The notes under the pieces are model-generated. The model saw only the letters and a program-made list of their open reading frames with translations, was not told the origin of the DNA and searched no databases. The position numbers and the translations under genes are program-made. A stretch of 53,245 nucleotides of DNA from Prosthecobacter debontii (lineage in GTDB: Bacteria; Verrucomicrobiota; Verrucomicrobiia; Chthoniobacterales; Chthoniobacteraceae), in contig CAMDQC010000016.1 of NCBI GenBank assembly GCA_945905735.1, positions 1 through 53,245 on the forward strand, given 5' to 3'. Numbering within the stretch: the stretch's first letter is position 1; every line of letters starts with the position of its first letter. Shown piece by piece: positions 16,627-24,139 of the stretch.

Positions 16627-18894
16627 CTACGCCTCGTTCTTGGCGAGCGCCTGATTTTCTAAAAACGCACCGCTCATCAGCGCCGCCGCTTCGTTTTTGA
16701 AAAGGCGACGGCTCGCCAGCCACATGGCGAAAAGCGCCATCAGCACACTGCCGATGATCCCCGCCGCCAGCGTCCCGCCTTTTACCACGAACAGGAACTC
16801 CGTGCCGCCCGTCGCGCCGCTCCACACGCCGCCGAGCGCGTGCAGCACGGCCTTGGTGTAAAGCGCCGCACCGCCCACGCCGAGCAGTGCGCCGATGACT
16901 GCGAGCAGTGCGCCTTCTTTGAGGAAGAGCCGCCGCACTTGCTTGCGCGTCCAGCCGACGGCGAGCAGCAGGCCAGCTTCGGCGGCGCGTTGCTCGATGG
17001 TGAAGGTGAAGAGCAGCCCCGTGAGCACGGCGGCGGCGGCAATGAGGAAGAACGAAAACGACGCGAAGAGCTGGCCGAAATCCACCGGCGCATCCGTCGC
17101 GGCGAGGGCTTGCTCGCGGAGATTCACGACGCGGAAGCCGAGCGCCTTTGGGTCTATAAATGCGGCGATGCGCTGGACCTGCTCGCGCTTCGTGCCTGCG
17201 GGGTAGCGGATGCTGGTGAGGTTCCCCCAGCGGTTGCCCCACATCTCCTGACCGACTTTGAGGTTGATGAACGCCTTGGGCGTGCCGCGATGTTGCTCCC
17301 AATACTCCTCGTCCTTTTTGCGGATGCGCTTGGAGTCGAAGGGGAAGCCGGGCTTCCATTTGCTGAAGCTGTCTTTGTCCGGGACGTTGGGGAAATCGGG
17401 CATCCACGAGCTGTCGAGTTGCGGCTCTTCCATCTCGATGATGGGCGCGAGGATGGTGAAAGTGCGCGTCTTTTCCAACAGCTCACGGCGCTCGCCCATG
17501 ACGTTGTAGCGCAGAGTGAGCGTGTCGCCGGGCTTGACTTCAAGGTCATCGGCGAGCCAGCGGGTGATTTGGATTTCATCATCGGCAAGCTCGGCCTGCA
17601 CAAAGCCGGAGGCGGGGGCATCAATCGCAGTGACCATCGAATACGGAGTGGCGCGGATAGGAGCGGCGACACTCTTGTCGCCGACAGTGTGGCTATCCGA
17701 AGGCGTCTTGGAATCAGGACCGGCTTTGGGGTTCTTTGAAATTTGCGTATCGCTCGCGTTTGTCGCGCTGTCGGCGACAGGAGTGTCGCCGCTCCGATGC
17801 TCGCTCGTCGTCGGCGAGCTTTTCTCGATGGCGGTGACGAAGTAGGTGAGGGAGTCGAGGCCGGGGGAAGGCGGAGGCGGGACTTTGAAAACATTTGTCC
17901 ACTTCCAACCGTTTGGCTTGCTCGAATCCTCAACACGGTGATGAAAATCGAGACCTGCTTCGCTTGCTCGATATCCCTCATTCTTCCGAGCCGCACCGAC
18001 CACCCCCGCGTCGATAAAAACTCGCGGACTCCGTATTTCAAATCCCTTGCTGCCGCTCAATTCCCCAATCGATACGTCAGAAGAGAACTGCCCGTATATC
18101 CCAGCGATGCCCGCAGTATAAGCCTCCCGAGAAGGATAAGTGTCCACCATCACCACATTCACCTTCTCCCCCAGCCCCGCCTTCCCCTGCAACTCCGCCA
18201 GCGGCACAAACACCGTATTCGGCGGCACTTGGCTGGCGGTGAGGGCGAAGCGCCCGAAGTCTTCGTCGCCCACGATGCGCCCGACCCGCGCCTTCACGGT
18301 GACGAGCGCCGCTTCCTCGCCCGAGAGCGGCGCGTCTTTGGAAAAGGCACCGGGCTTTTCCACGTAGAGCGAAAGCTCGTCGCCCACTTTTGCGGAGAGC
18401 TGGGCGGCGAGGCGTGCGTTGAGGGAGACATGGACATCATGGACTGCTTGGACTTCATGGACGGGCTTGCCCGACTCCATAGCGTCCATCTTGTCCATGC
18501 CGTCCATCGAGCGCGGCGACAGCTTCCAAAAATCGTCATCCACTCCGACCACCTGCACCTTGTTCGCCCGCGCCTTGCCATCCGCGCGACTCGCAGAGCC
18601 TTGCATGAGCAGCACGCCCGCCGCGTTTTCTCCGGGGAAAAACATCCGCGCCACGACCGCCGGTCGCTTCGCCTTATCCGCCGGCCACGGCACGAAGCGC
18701 TCGCCACACAGCAGCGCCTCCCCGATTCTCCCCACGCGCGCCTCCGCCTGCGCCCGCAGCGTCCCCTTCACCGAATCGCCCACCATGAGCGCCCCCGTGA
18801 GCACGAGCGCCGCCAGGGCGACGCCGAGGACGACGCCGAGATGCGTGCGCCAGTTGTGGCGGATGCTTTGCGTGAGCAGGCGGCGGGCTGTCAC
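16627..18894 (-). CDS. ABC transporter permease, FtsX/MacB-like
   Basis: A 755-residue permease starting at GTG 18894 (MTARRLLTQSIRHNWRTHLG). One membrane helix (about 17-38) precedes a large extracytoplasmic domain of about 570 residues; three more helices follow near the C-terminus (FFLIAAAAVLTGLLFTFTI, the GALLAVIGALLGVGGAALY region and GTLAAGIIGSVLMALFAMW), the FtsX four-helix layout. 'RAAEAGLLLAVGWTRKQVRRLFLKEGALLAVIGALLG' is the typical FtsX coupling motif. Two palindromic elements lie in frame in the extracytoplasmic part (18431-18507, about residues 129-155; 17660-17795, about 366-411). They encode the unusual peptides MDGMDKMDAMESGKP and SGDTPVADSATNASD. The start overlaps the Uma2 stop by GTGA; the partner ATPase is at 19489-20139. 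Substrate unknown, possibly lipoprotein or lipid extraction. Confidence 0.88.
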   Translation of the reverse strand: MTARRLLTQSIRHNWRTHLGVVLGVALAALVLTGALMVGDSVKGTLRAQAEARVGRIGEALLCGERFVPWPADKAKRPAVVARMFFPGENAAGVLLMQGSASRADGKARANKVQVVGVDDDFWKLSPRSMDGMDKMDAMESGKPVHEVQAVHDVHVSLNARLAAQLSAKVGDELSLYVEKPGAFSKDAPLSGEEAALVTVKARVGRIVGDEDFGRFALTASQVPPNTVFVPLAELQGKAGLGEKVNVVMVDTYPSREAYTAGIAGIYGQFSSDVSIGELSGSKGFEIRSPRVFIDAGVVGAARKNEGYRASEAGLDFHHRVEDSSKPNGWKWTNVFKVPPPPSPGLDSLTYFVTAIEKSSPTTSEHRSGDTPVADSATNASDTQISKNPKAGPDSKTPSDSHTVGDKSVAAPIRATPYSMVTAIDAPASGFVQAELADDEIQITRWLADDLEVKPGDTLTLRYNVMGERRELLEKTRTFTILAPIIEMEEPQLDSSWMPDFPNVPDKDSFSKWKPGFPFDSKRIRKKDEEYWEQHRGTPKAFINLKVGQEMWGNRWGNLTSIRYPAGTKREQVQRIAAFIDPKALGFRVVNLREQALAATDAPVDFGQLFASFSFFLIAAAAVLTGLLFTFTIEQRAAEAGLLLAVGWTRKQVRRLFLKEGALLAVIGALLGVGGAALYTKAVLHALGGVWSGATGGTEFLFVVKGGTLAAGIIGSVLMALFAMWLASRRLFKNEAAALMSGAFLENQALAKNEA
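17660..17795. repeat. 136-bp palindromic element, 28-bp near-perfect terminal inverted repeats, inside the permease gene
   Basis: The left arm 17660-17687 begins GGAGCGGCGACACTC and ends GTCGCCGACAG. The right arm 17768-17795 is its reverse complement with one mismatch in 28 positions. Each arm contains its own small palindrome (GGCGAC...GTCGCC). The 80 bp between are unrelated. The whole element is an open reading frame in the permease and adds about 45 residues rich in Ser, Asp, Thr and Lys. No target-site duplication was obvious. It resembles MITE or Rickettsia-palindromic-element behaviour. Confidence 0.8.
18431..18507. repeat. Palindromic nonamer array (TGGAC x4 / TCCAT x4) inside the permease gene
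   Basis: TGGAC recurs every 9 bp at 18431, 18440, 18449 and 18458. TCCAT then recurs every 9 bp at 18476, 18485, 18494 and 18503. The two halves are mirror images around a perfect CGGGC-TT-GCCCG hairpin at 18462-18473. The unit length keeps the permease frame open and encodes MDGMDKMDAMESGKP then VHEVQAVHDVHVS. Confidence 0.8.
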
Positions 18895-19457
18895 AAGCCA
18901 GTCCGCGCGTAAATCGCGTCGAGCGATACGGTGAACTCCAGCTCGGGAATCGAGAGCGTGGCGCCGCCGGTGAGGATGGTGCGCGTCCAATCGGTAGCGG
19001 TGCGGCGATAGACGGTCACTTCGCGTTTATCCTGCGCGGCGAGGATGTAGGTGTGAAAGCTGGGAATGAGGCGGTAGGCGAAAAATTTCTCCCGGCGGTC
19101 TTTTTCCTCCGTGGCCTCGGAGAGCACTTCGATAATCACGGAGGGCGTGTCGCAGTGGTGCTTGTGCTGCCCGGCTGGGTCGCAATTCACAAAGACATCG
19201 GGGTAGTAAAACCAATCCTCATCGGCAGTGTGGATGTGGACTTTCATATCGGCCATGAACGGCTCGCAGGGCTTACCTTGCAGTTGGACATTTAGCGCCG
19301 ACGCGAAAGCCATCGCGATTTGATTGTGCGGCGTGCTCGCGCCAGCCATCGCCTCCACTCTGCCCGCGTAGTATTCATGGCGGACATCGCTGAGGAGTTC
19401 CCCTGCGATGTATTCTCCTGGCGAGATTAAGACTTCTCGGACGGCGACAGTGCTCAT
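18891..19457 (-). CDS. Uma2 family (DUF820) putative restriction-endonuclease-fold protein
   Basis: A 188-residue member of the Uma2/DUF820 family, a PD-(D/E)XK-nuclease fold group without a settled role that is expanded in cyanobacteria and PVC bacteria. Visible family features are the N-terminal SPGEYIAGEL...RHEYYAGRVEAMAG, the catalytic-core-like WFYYPDVFVNCDP with its Asp, the partner SVIIEVLSEATEEKDRREKFFAY (ExL...D motif) and the LIPSFHTYILAAQDKREVTVYRR tail. Start is ATG 19457 (MSTVAVREVLIS). It is a close paralog of the gene at 25314, sharing 'CEPFM-DMK-HIH', 'VNCDPAGQHK' and the ending DAIYARTGL. It lies between an ABC ATPase and its likely permease and overlaps the permease start by 4 bp. 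Confidence 0.9.
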   Translation of the reverse strand: MSTVAVREVLISPGEYIAGELLSDVRHEYYAGRVEAMAGASTPHNQIAMAFASALNVQLQGKPCEPFMADMKVHIHTADEDWFYYPDVFVNCDPAGQHKHHCDTPSVIIEVLSEATEEKDRREKFFAYRLIPSFHTYILAAQDKREVTVYRRTATDWTRTILTGGATLSIPELEFTVSLDAIYARTGL

Positions 19458-19488
19458 TGGCAAATAGTGGCTGAGTTCAAATGTAGCG

Positions 19489-20139
19489 TCAAACCAACTT
19501 CCCCGCCCGCAGTTCCAACACACGCCCCATCTTCCCCGCAAGCTCCGGCGCGTGCGTGACCATGATGACGGCGACTTCTAGCTCTGCCAGCAGGTCAGTA
19601 AAACGGGCGGCGTTCTCGCGGTCGAGTGCGCCGGTGGGCTCGTCGGCGAGGAGGAGTTTTGGCGAGGTGATCAATGCACGGGCGACGGCGGCGCGCTGGC
19701 GTTCGCCGCCGGAGAGTTGACCGGGGCGATGTGTGAGCCGATGCGTGAGCCCCACTGCCTCCAGCAAATGTGCGGCGCGGTCGCGGAAGGCGGCGCGCTC
19801 GGCTTTCGACGCCTTGCGAGCGAGCGTAGGGACGAGCACATTTTCCATCACCGAGCAGTGCGGGAGCAAGTGGTGTAGCTGAAAGATGAAGCCGACTTCC
19901 GCGTTGCGAAACTCGGCGAGTTCATCGGGCGAGAGCGTCGCGAGATTCTTGCCCGCAACGATAACTTCGCCGCTCTCCGGCTGGTCGAGCGCGCCGATGA
20001 GATTGAGCAGCGTGCTCTTCCCCGAGCCACTGGGCCCGACGATGGCGACCGTCTCGCCCTCCGCGATCGAGAAGTCGCACGCCGCCAGCACGGGCACGGC
20101 GGCGTAGGATTTGGTTACGTTGCGAAGTTCAGCGAGCAT
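19489..20139 (-). CDS. ABC transporter ATP-binding protein, LolD/MacB-like
   Basis: A 216-residue nucleotide-binding subunit that powers an FtsX-type exporter. Walker A is GPSGSGKST (35-43), the Q-loop is in FIFQLHHLLPHCSVMENV, the signature is LSGGERQR (about 142) and Walker B is LLLADEPTGALD (about 163). The MVTHAPELA H-loop follows. FIFQLHHLLP and DEPTGALD are typical of the LolD/MacB/FtsE branch. The most likely partner is the permease at 16627-18894, which is separated from it by the Uma2 gene. The ATG start is unambiguous. Upstream lie 57 bp holding the GAATGAC repeats and then the reductase gene. Confidence 0.92.
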   Translation of the reverse strand: MLAELRNVTKSYAAVPVLAACDFSIAEGETVAIVGPSGSGKSTLLNLIGALDQPESGEVIVAGKNLATLSPDELAEFRNAEVGFIFQLHHLLPHCSVMENVLVPTLARKASKAERAAFRDRAAHLLEAVGLTHRLTHRPGQLSGGERQRAAVARALITSPKLLLADEPTGALDRENAARFTDLLAELEVAVIMVTHAPELAGKMGRVLELRAGKLV

Positions 20140-20143
20140 GGCG

Positions 20144-20196
20144 GAATGACGAATGACGAATGACGAATGACGAATCCAGCGTGCATTTCGTCATTC
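20144..20196. repeat. GAATGAC heptamer array with a facing inverted copy
   Basis: GAATGAC is repeated 4.6 times without gaps (20144-20175), and the reverse-complement TTCGTCATTC is at 20187-20196, so the transcript can fold as a hairpin with an 11-nt loop. The inverted copy abuts the stop codon of the reductase gene at 20197. A second element of the same kind is at 34611-34653, again just after a stop codon. There is no T-run, so it is not a classical terminator. Confidence 0.8.
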
Positions 20197-21573
20197 TCAC
20201 GCCAGCTCCTCAGCCGGATACCCCCATATTTCACTCAACGTCGGGTGGTAATGCGGCACGCTGGCGAGCTGCGCCGCCGTCGCGCGGAAGTGCATGGCGA
20301 CGGCAATCTCGTGAATCAGCTCCGTGGCGTGTGGGCCTACGACTGCGCCGCCGAGAATCTCGCCACTCTCCGCTGCTGCGATGAGTTTCACGAAGCCATC
20401 CGTCTCGCCCATGCACATCGATTTTCCGTGGTCGTTGAACGGATACTTCGCGCTGCGAAAGGGGATGCCGCTTGCGGTGAGTTCGCGCTCGGAGGCTCCG
20501 ACGACGGCGACTTCCGGCTCGGAAAAAATGCCGTATAGCCGCAAGCGATAATCCGTTTCTTCCATGTCCCCGCTGCCCGCGATGAAGCGCCCGGCGTTGC
20601 GCGCGGCGATCTCGCCTTGCTGGATGGCGATGTGGACGATCTCATACGGCCCGGCCACATCGCCTGCTGCGAAAATGTGCGGCTGGTTCGTCTGCTGCGT
20701 TGCGCGCACTTTGGGACGCCCGATTTCGGAGATGCCAGCGGCTGCCAAGTCCAGCCCGGCGATATTCGGCTCGCGTCCGAGCGTGTGTAGAATCTGATCG
20801 GCTTCCACGGATAGCGTCCCGGAGGAGTGCTCGAAGGTGATGCGCTTGCCGCCAGTCGTGCGCTCGGCGGTGAGGAGCTTTGTGCCGGTGAAGAGCTTCA
20901 CTCCGCGCCGCCGTAGCCCGTCGGCGAGCGCATCGGCGATGTCTTCGTCGGTGCCCTTCAGCAGATGTTCGCTGCGTTGAATGATCGTCACTTCACGCCC
21001 GAGCCCGGCGTAATACGTGCCAAACTCCACCGCCGTCGCCCCTCCGCCGAGGATGATGACACGCTCGGGAATCTCTTCACTATCGAGCACATCGTCCGTC
21101 GTCCAAAAGCCCACGTCATTCAGCGAAGGAATCGGCACACCGCTGACTCGCGAGCCTGTGGCGATGAGGAAAGTGCGCGCGGTGATGCGCTGCTCGCTTT
21201 CCCCCACGACGACCGTATTCGCATCCACAAACCGCGCGTTTCCACGGACGAGGTCGAAGCGCCCATCTTGCAACTGCCCCGCGCGATATTCCGCGAAGCC
21301 CGCGATCAGTTGCCGCTTGCGAGCGATGATCGCAGCGCCGTCGAACGCCAGCCCCGTCGCACTCAGCCCGAACTGCCCCGCGTGCCGCATCGCCGCGAAG
21401 CGCGTGGAAGAAGCGAGCAACGTCTTGCTCGGCATACAGCCGCGCAAAATGCACAGCCCGCCGAGTTCGCGAGCGCCATCTACGACGCACGTTTTTAGTC
21501 CTGCTGCTGCTGCCGTCCGCGCCGCCGCGTAGCCTGCGCTGCCGCCGCCGATGATGAGAAAATCGTAGTTCAT
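20197..21573 (-). CDS. Pyridine nucleotide-disulfide oxidoreductase (mercuric reductase / lipoamide dehydrogenase-like)
   Basis: A 458-residue class I flavoprotein disulfide reductase. It has an FAD-binding GGGSAGYAAARTAAAAG at the N-terminus, the redox disulfide GGLCILRGCMPSK with C40 and C45, the NAD(P)-binding IILGGGATAVEFGTYYAGLG, the second FAD motif FAAGDVAG and a C-terminal dimerisation domain with the catalytic-type HYHPTLSE motif. It lacks an N-terminal heavy-metal domain and the C-terminal vicinal cysteines of true mercuric reductase, and no lipoyl-enzyme complex genes are near, so the substrate is unknown. The start overlaps the stop of the STT3-like gene by ATGA, so the two are one operon. 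Confidence 0.88.
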   Translation of the reverse strand: MNYDFLIIGGGSAGYAAARTAAAAGLKTCVVDGARELGGLCILRGCMPSKTLLASSTRFAAMRHAGQFGLSATGLAFDGAAIIARKRQLIAGFAEYRAGQLQDGRFDLVRGNARFVDANTVVVGESEQRITARTFLIATGSRVSGVPIPSLNDVGFWTTDDVLDSEEIPERVIILGGGATAVEFGTYYAGLGREVTIIQRSEHLLKGTDEDIADALADGLRRRGVKLFTGTKLLTAERTTGGKRITFEHSSGTLSVEADQILHTLGREPNIAGLDLAAAGISEIGRPKVRATQQTNQPHIFAAGDVAGPYEIVHIAIQQGEIAARNAGRFIAGSGDMEETDYRLRLYGIFSEPEVAVVGASERELTASGIPFRSAKYPFNDHGKSMCMGETDGFVKLIAAAESGEILGGAVVGPHATELIHEIAVAMHFRATAAQLASVPHYHPTLSEIWGYPAEELA

Positions 21574-23288
21574 GGTGTTTTTGATAGTTGCACTTCGTAG
21601 AGCTGGAGGAACTGAGGGACGTAAAACTCCATCGGCGGCGGCAGCGGCTCATCGCTCTTCTTTTGCGCCATCGTGAATACGAGCCCGCGTTCATTCGGCG
21701 TGATAAATCGCAGCCACGGCGGCGTCTTGCGCGGACGCTCGGCGAGGCGATAGGCCAGCGGCTCCAGCGGAGCTTCCGTGCCGAGGATGTTGGCGGAATT
21801 GATCACAGCGGGGTACTTCCGCGCATCCCTCTCCACGGCGAGATCGTGGATGACGACATAGCGCACGCCACGCTCGCGGAGGATGGCTTGTTCCTCCGCG
21901 TCGGACTCCGAAAGAAAAAAGCGCGCGCTATCCACGATGCCGGGGAAGCTCTGGTGGCTCGTGCCCGCGATTCCCGGCTGGCGGGACCAATAGGCGAGCT
22001 GCGGCGAGTGCCACCACACCGCGAGAAACGGACGCTTTTCCGGCGCGCGCATGAGCAGCGCGATGCGGCGAAGCTCATCCTGCACGGCGCGGTCGTGCGC
22101 CTGCGTTTCGTCCCGCCGCTCCCGCACGTCGAGCGGTGGGTGCAGCCGTTCTTTCCACTCCAGCGCCATGGGAAAAAGCGCCGCCAACCCAGCGACCCAT
22201 CCGAGCCAGCGAAGCCGCAACGACCCGAGCTGCCACGGGATGCTCATCGCCACAGCCAGCGCCGAGAAGTAGCCCCAGCGACGCTGCCAGACCGTCAGCA
22301 CGATCATCACGACGACCAACCCGAGGATACTCAGCGAGCGACGATCCATCCGGCGCGCCACCCACAGCAGCACAGGCGCAGATGCCCAAAACGCCCCAAA
22401 CCAAAACCACGGCATCGAACCTCTGAGACTCATCGTTTTCAGCTCCCCAATCGTCCGACTCCACTCCACCAACCGCTCGCGCAACGCCGCATCCGGCAGT
22501 GCAAAGCGCCAGCCATCCACCAGCAGCGCCACCAACAGCACCACCCCGAGCGCCACCCAACGCGGGCGCACCGCACGCGCCGTCAGCGCCATTTTTCCAG
22601 CGAGGAAATGCCACGCGATCGCCCCGGCGAAAGCGACCGCAGGCTCATACAGCGAAGTCCACAGCGCTAGCCCCCACGCAAGCCCGGCGAGCAGGCTCCA
22701 CTTCTTCGCACGCCGCGCAGACATCCCGGAATCCGCCAGCGCCAGCTCCGCGCCAATCGCCATCGCCAGCAACAGCAGCAGGAGCGATTGATGGTCCGGC
22801 CTGCCGAGCAGCGTCCCGTGAACGAGGATCGGACTCAGCGCAAAAAACAGGACCATTAAAACCCGAAACGGCAGCCGCAGCCGCCCCGCCCACCACCACA
22901 GCCAGAGCGCCGTCGCGACTCCCAGCAGCGGCGACACCCACGCACCCGCCAGCTCCATATCGCGGTCCTCGTTCTCTCCCGCGAACGGGCGAAAAGCGTA
23001 GCGCATCCCCGCGATGAGCCAATCGAGCGGCGCAGTCGTGTGCGGCGTGGTGCCAGCGGGCCAGTTTTCAAAGTCATGATGCCGGATGACGAGTTGCCCC
23101 TCGGTCACCAACTTCACCCGTGTCATCCGCGAGTAGCAGTCGCCTTCCAGAAAGTAGATTTCCCCTCCACGAAAGATGTCCGCGCGATTGTGCGTGCGCG
23201 CAGCGACCGTCAGCGCCACGAGCAGCAGCAGCACGAGGCGCGACAGCCAGCACTTCCAACTCGGTAGAGACTTTTCAGATTCGGGCAT
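21570..23288 (-). CDS. Polytopic membrane protein resembling STT3/AglB oligosaccharyltransferase (GT-C)
   Basis: 572 residues with about ten hydrophobic segments and a soluble C-terminal third. Three features recall the STT3/PglB/AglB family, which moves lipid-linked glycans to Asn. First, the early loop FLEGDCYSRMTRVKLVTEG...FENWPAGTTPHTTAPLDW (acidic residue at 50) matches the first catalytic loop. Second, GRPDHQSLLLLLLAM (D165, H166) matches the 'DHH..E' loop. Third, AVWWHSPQLAYWSRQPGIAGTSHQSFPGIVDSARFFLS matches the region around WWDYG, though WWDYG itself is WWHSP here. The changed WWDYG motif means it may use another acceptor or be a related GT-C enzyme. Co-transcribed with the downstream reductase. 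Confidence 0.6.
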   Translation of the reverse strand: MPESEKSLPSWKCWLSRLVLLLLVALTVAARTHNRADIFRGGEIYFLEGDCYSRMTRVKLVTEGQLVIRHHDFENWPAGTTPHTTAPLDWLIAGMRYAFRPFAGENEDRDMELAGAWVSPLLGVATALWLWWWAGRLRLPFRVLMVLFFALSPILVHGTLLGRPDHQSLLLLLLAMAIGAELALADSGMSARRAKKWSLLAGLAWGLALWTSLYEPAVAFAGAIAWHFLAGKMALTARAVRPRWVALGVVLLVALLVDGWRFALPDAALRERLVEWSRTIGELKTMSLRGSMPWFWFGAFWASAPVLLWVARRMDRRSLSILGLVVVMIVLTVWQRRWGYFSALAVAMSIPWQLGSLRLRWLGWVAGLAALFPMALEWKERLHPPLDVRERRDETQAHDRAVQDELRRIALLMRAPEKRPFLAVWWHSPQLAYWSRQPGIAGTSHQSFPGIVDSARFFLSESDAEEQAILRERGVRYVVIHDLAVERDARKYPAVINSANILGTEAPLEPLAYRLAERPRKTPPWLRFITPNERGLVFTMAQKKSDEPLPPPMEFYVPQFLQLYEVQLSKTP

Positions 23289-23384
23289 CGGTCAAAACAA
23301 GGACTACACTCTGCCCCGCCCCGGTTCATCAAGCATTCGTCCGATTATTTCGCGCCGAACGATCAAAGCGAACACGCGTCCGCC

Positions 23385-24056
23385 CTACGCCGTCGGCGTA
23401 AAGCCCATCACCACATCAAACTTCGCAGCCAGTTCCCCCGCCTTCGCGCCCGGCATTGGCGCAAACTCGGGCGTGATGGATGCCCGTGCGGCCTCATCCT
23501 TGACGCTCTTCCAGATACCGTCCCTTTCGTTCCCCGCGTGCCCTTTGATGTAGCACTGAGTCGTCCACCTCTCGCGGCCCTTCAGCTTCACCGCGAGGTG
23601 GATGTGCGGCGTGCGCCCCGTGTATGGGACGGGCTTGATCGTGCGGAACAAATACTCCCCGCTCGCCCCCGTCAGGAAGCGCCCGAAGCCTTGGAAATTC
23701 TTGTCCTTTTTCTCCGTCGCTCCACCGCTCCTGCTGTGAAGGTAAACGCCGCTCGCGTCGCACTGCCAAATCTCCACGAGCGCCCCGCGAATCGGCGCTC
23801 CATCAGGCCCGAGGATGCGCCCACTCAGATACGTCACCTCGCCGACGGCGGGTGTGATGCCGTCGTTGATGACGAGCAAATCGTTATCCGTATCGAGCGG
23901 CAAATGGTCGGGGTAAAACGGCCCTTCCGTCTGCTTCGGCGTGCGCAAGAGTTCCTCGGCAAAGACACCCGGTGCGGTGAGGAACGCGAGGCCCATCGCA
24001 GTGCGGCTGAGAAATTCGCGACGGTGAATCCAGGACGGTGAGAGATTGATGTTCAT
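23385..24056 (-). CDS. Exported intradiol ring-cleavage dioxygenase-like protein
   Basis: A 223-residue protein with an N-terminal export signal (HRREFLSRTAMGLAFLTAPGVFA), followed by the protocatechuate/catechol intradiol dioxygenase fold: TEGPFYPDHLPLD, LSGRILGPDGAPIRGALVEIWQCDASGVY and PVPYTGRTPHIHLAVKLKG. The four non-haem Fe(III) ligands are visible as Y105, Y145, H151 and H153. In Bacteria the catabolic enzymes are cytoplasmic; an exported single-subunit form is typical of a less-studied branch and its substrate is unknown. ATG 24056 gives the signal at the N-terminus. It is divergent from the aminotransferase gene with an 83-bp gap. Confidence 0.85.
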   Translation of the reverse strand: MNINLSPSWIHRREFLSRTAMGLAFLTAPGVFAEELLRTPKQTEGPFYPDHLPLDTDNDLLVINDGITPAVGEVTYLSGRILGPDGAPIRGALVEIWQCDASGVYLHSRSGGATEKKDKNFQGFGRFLTGASGEYLFRTIKPVPYTGRTPHIHLAVKLKGRERWTTQCYIKGHAGNERDGIWKSVKDEAARASITPEFAPMPGAKAGELAAKFDVVMGFTPTA

Positions 24057-24139
24057 GCGGATGAAACTGACCGGCACCGCGAAAGTTCCGAGCAAAATGT
24101 TTCTCGCGAACAATGCCCCCATCCCGCAAAAGGAGCCTC

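Noticed and set aside
16568..17407. Extension of the ion channel frame into the permease gene
   Set aside because: The extra 280 codons are an alternative frame of the permease on the same strand; real channel homology begins just before the first helix at about 16567.
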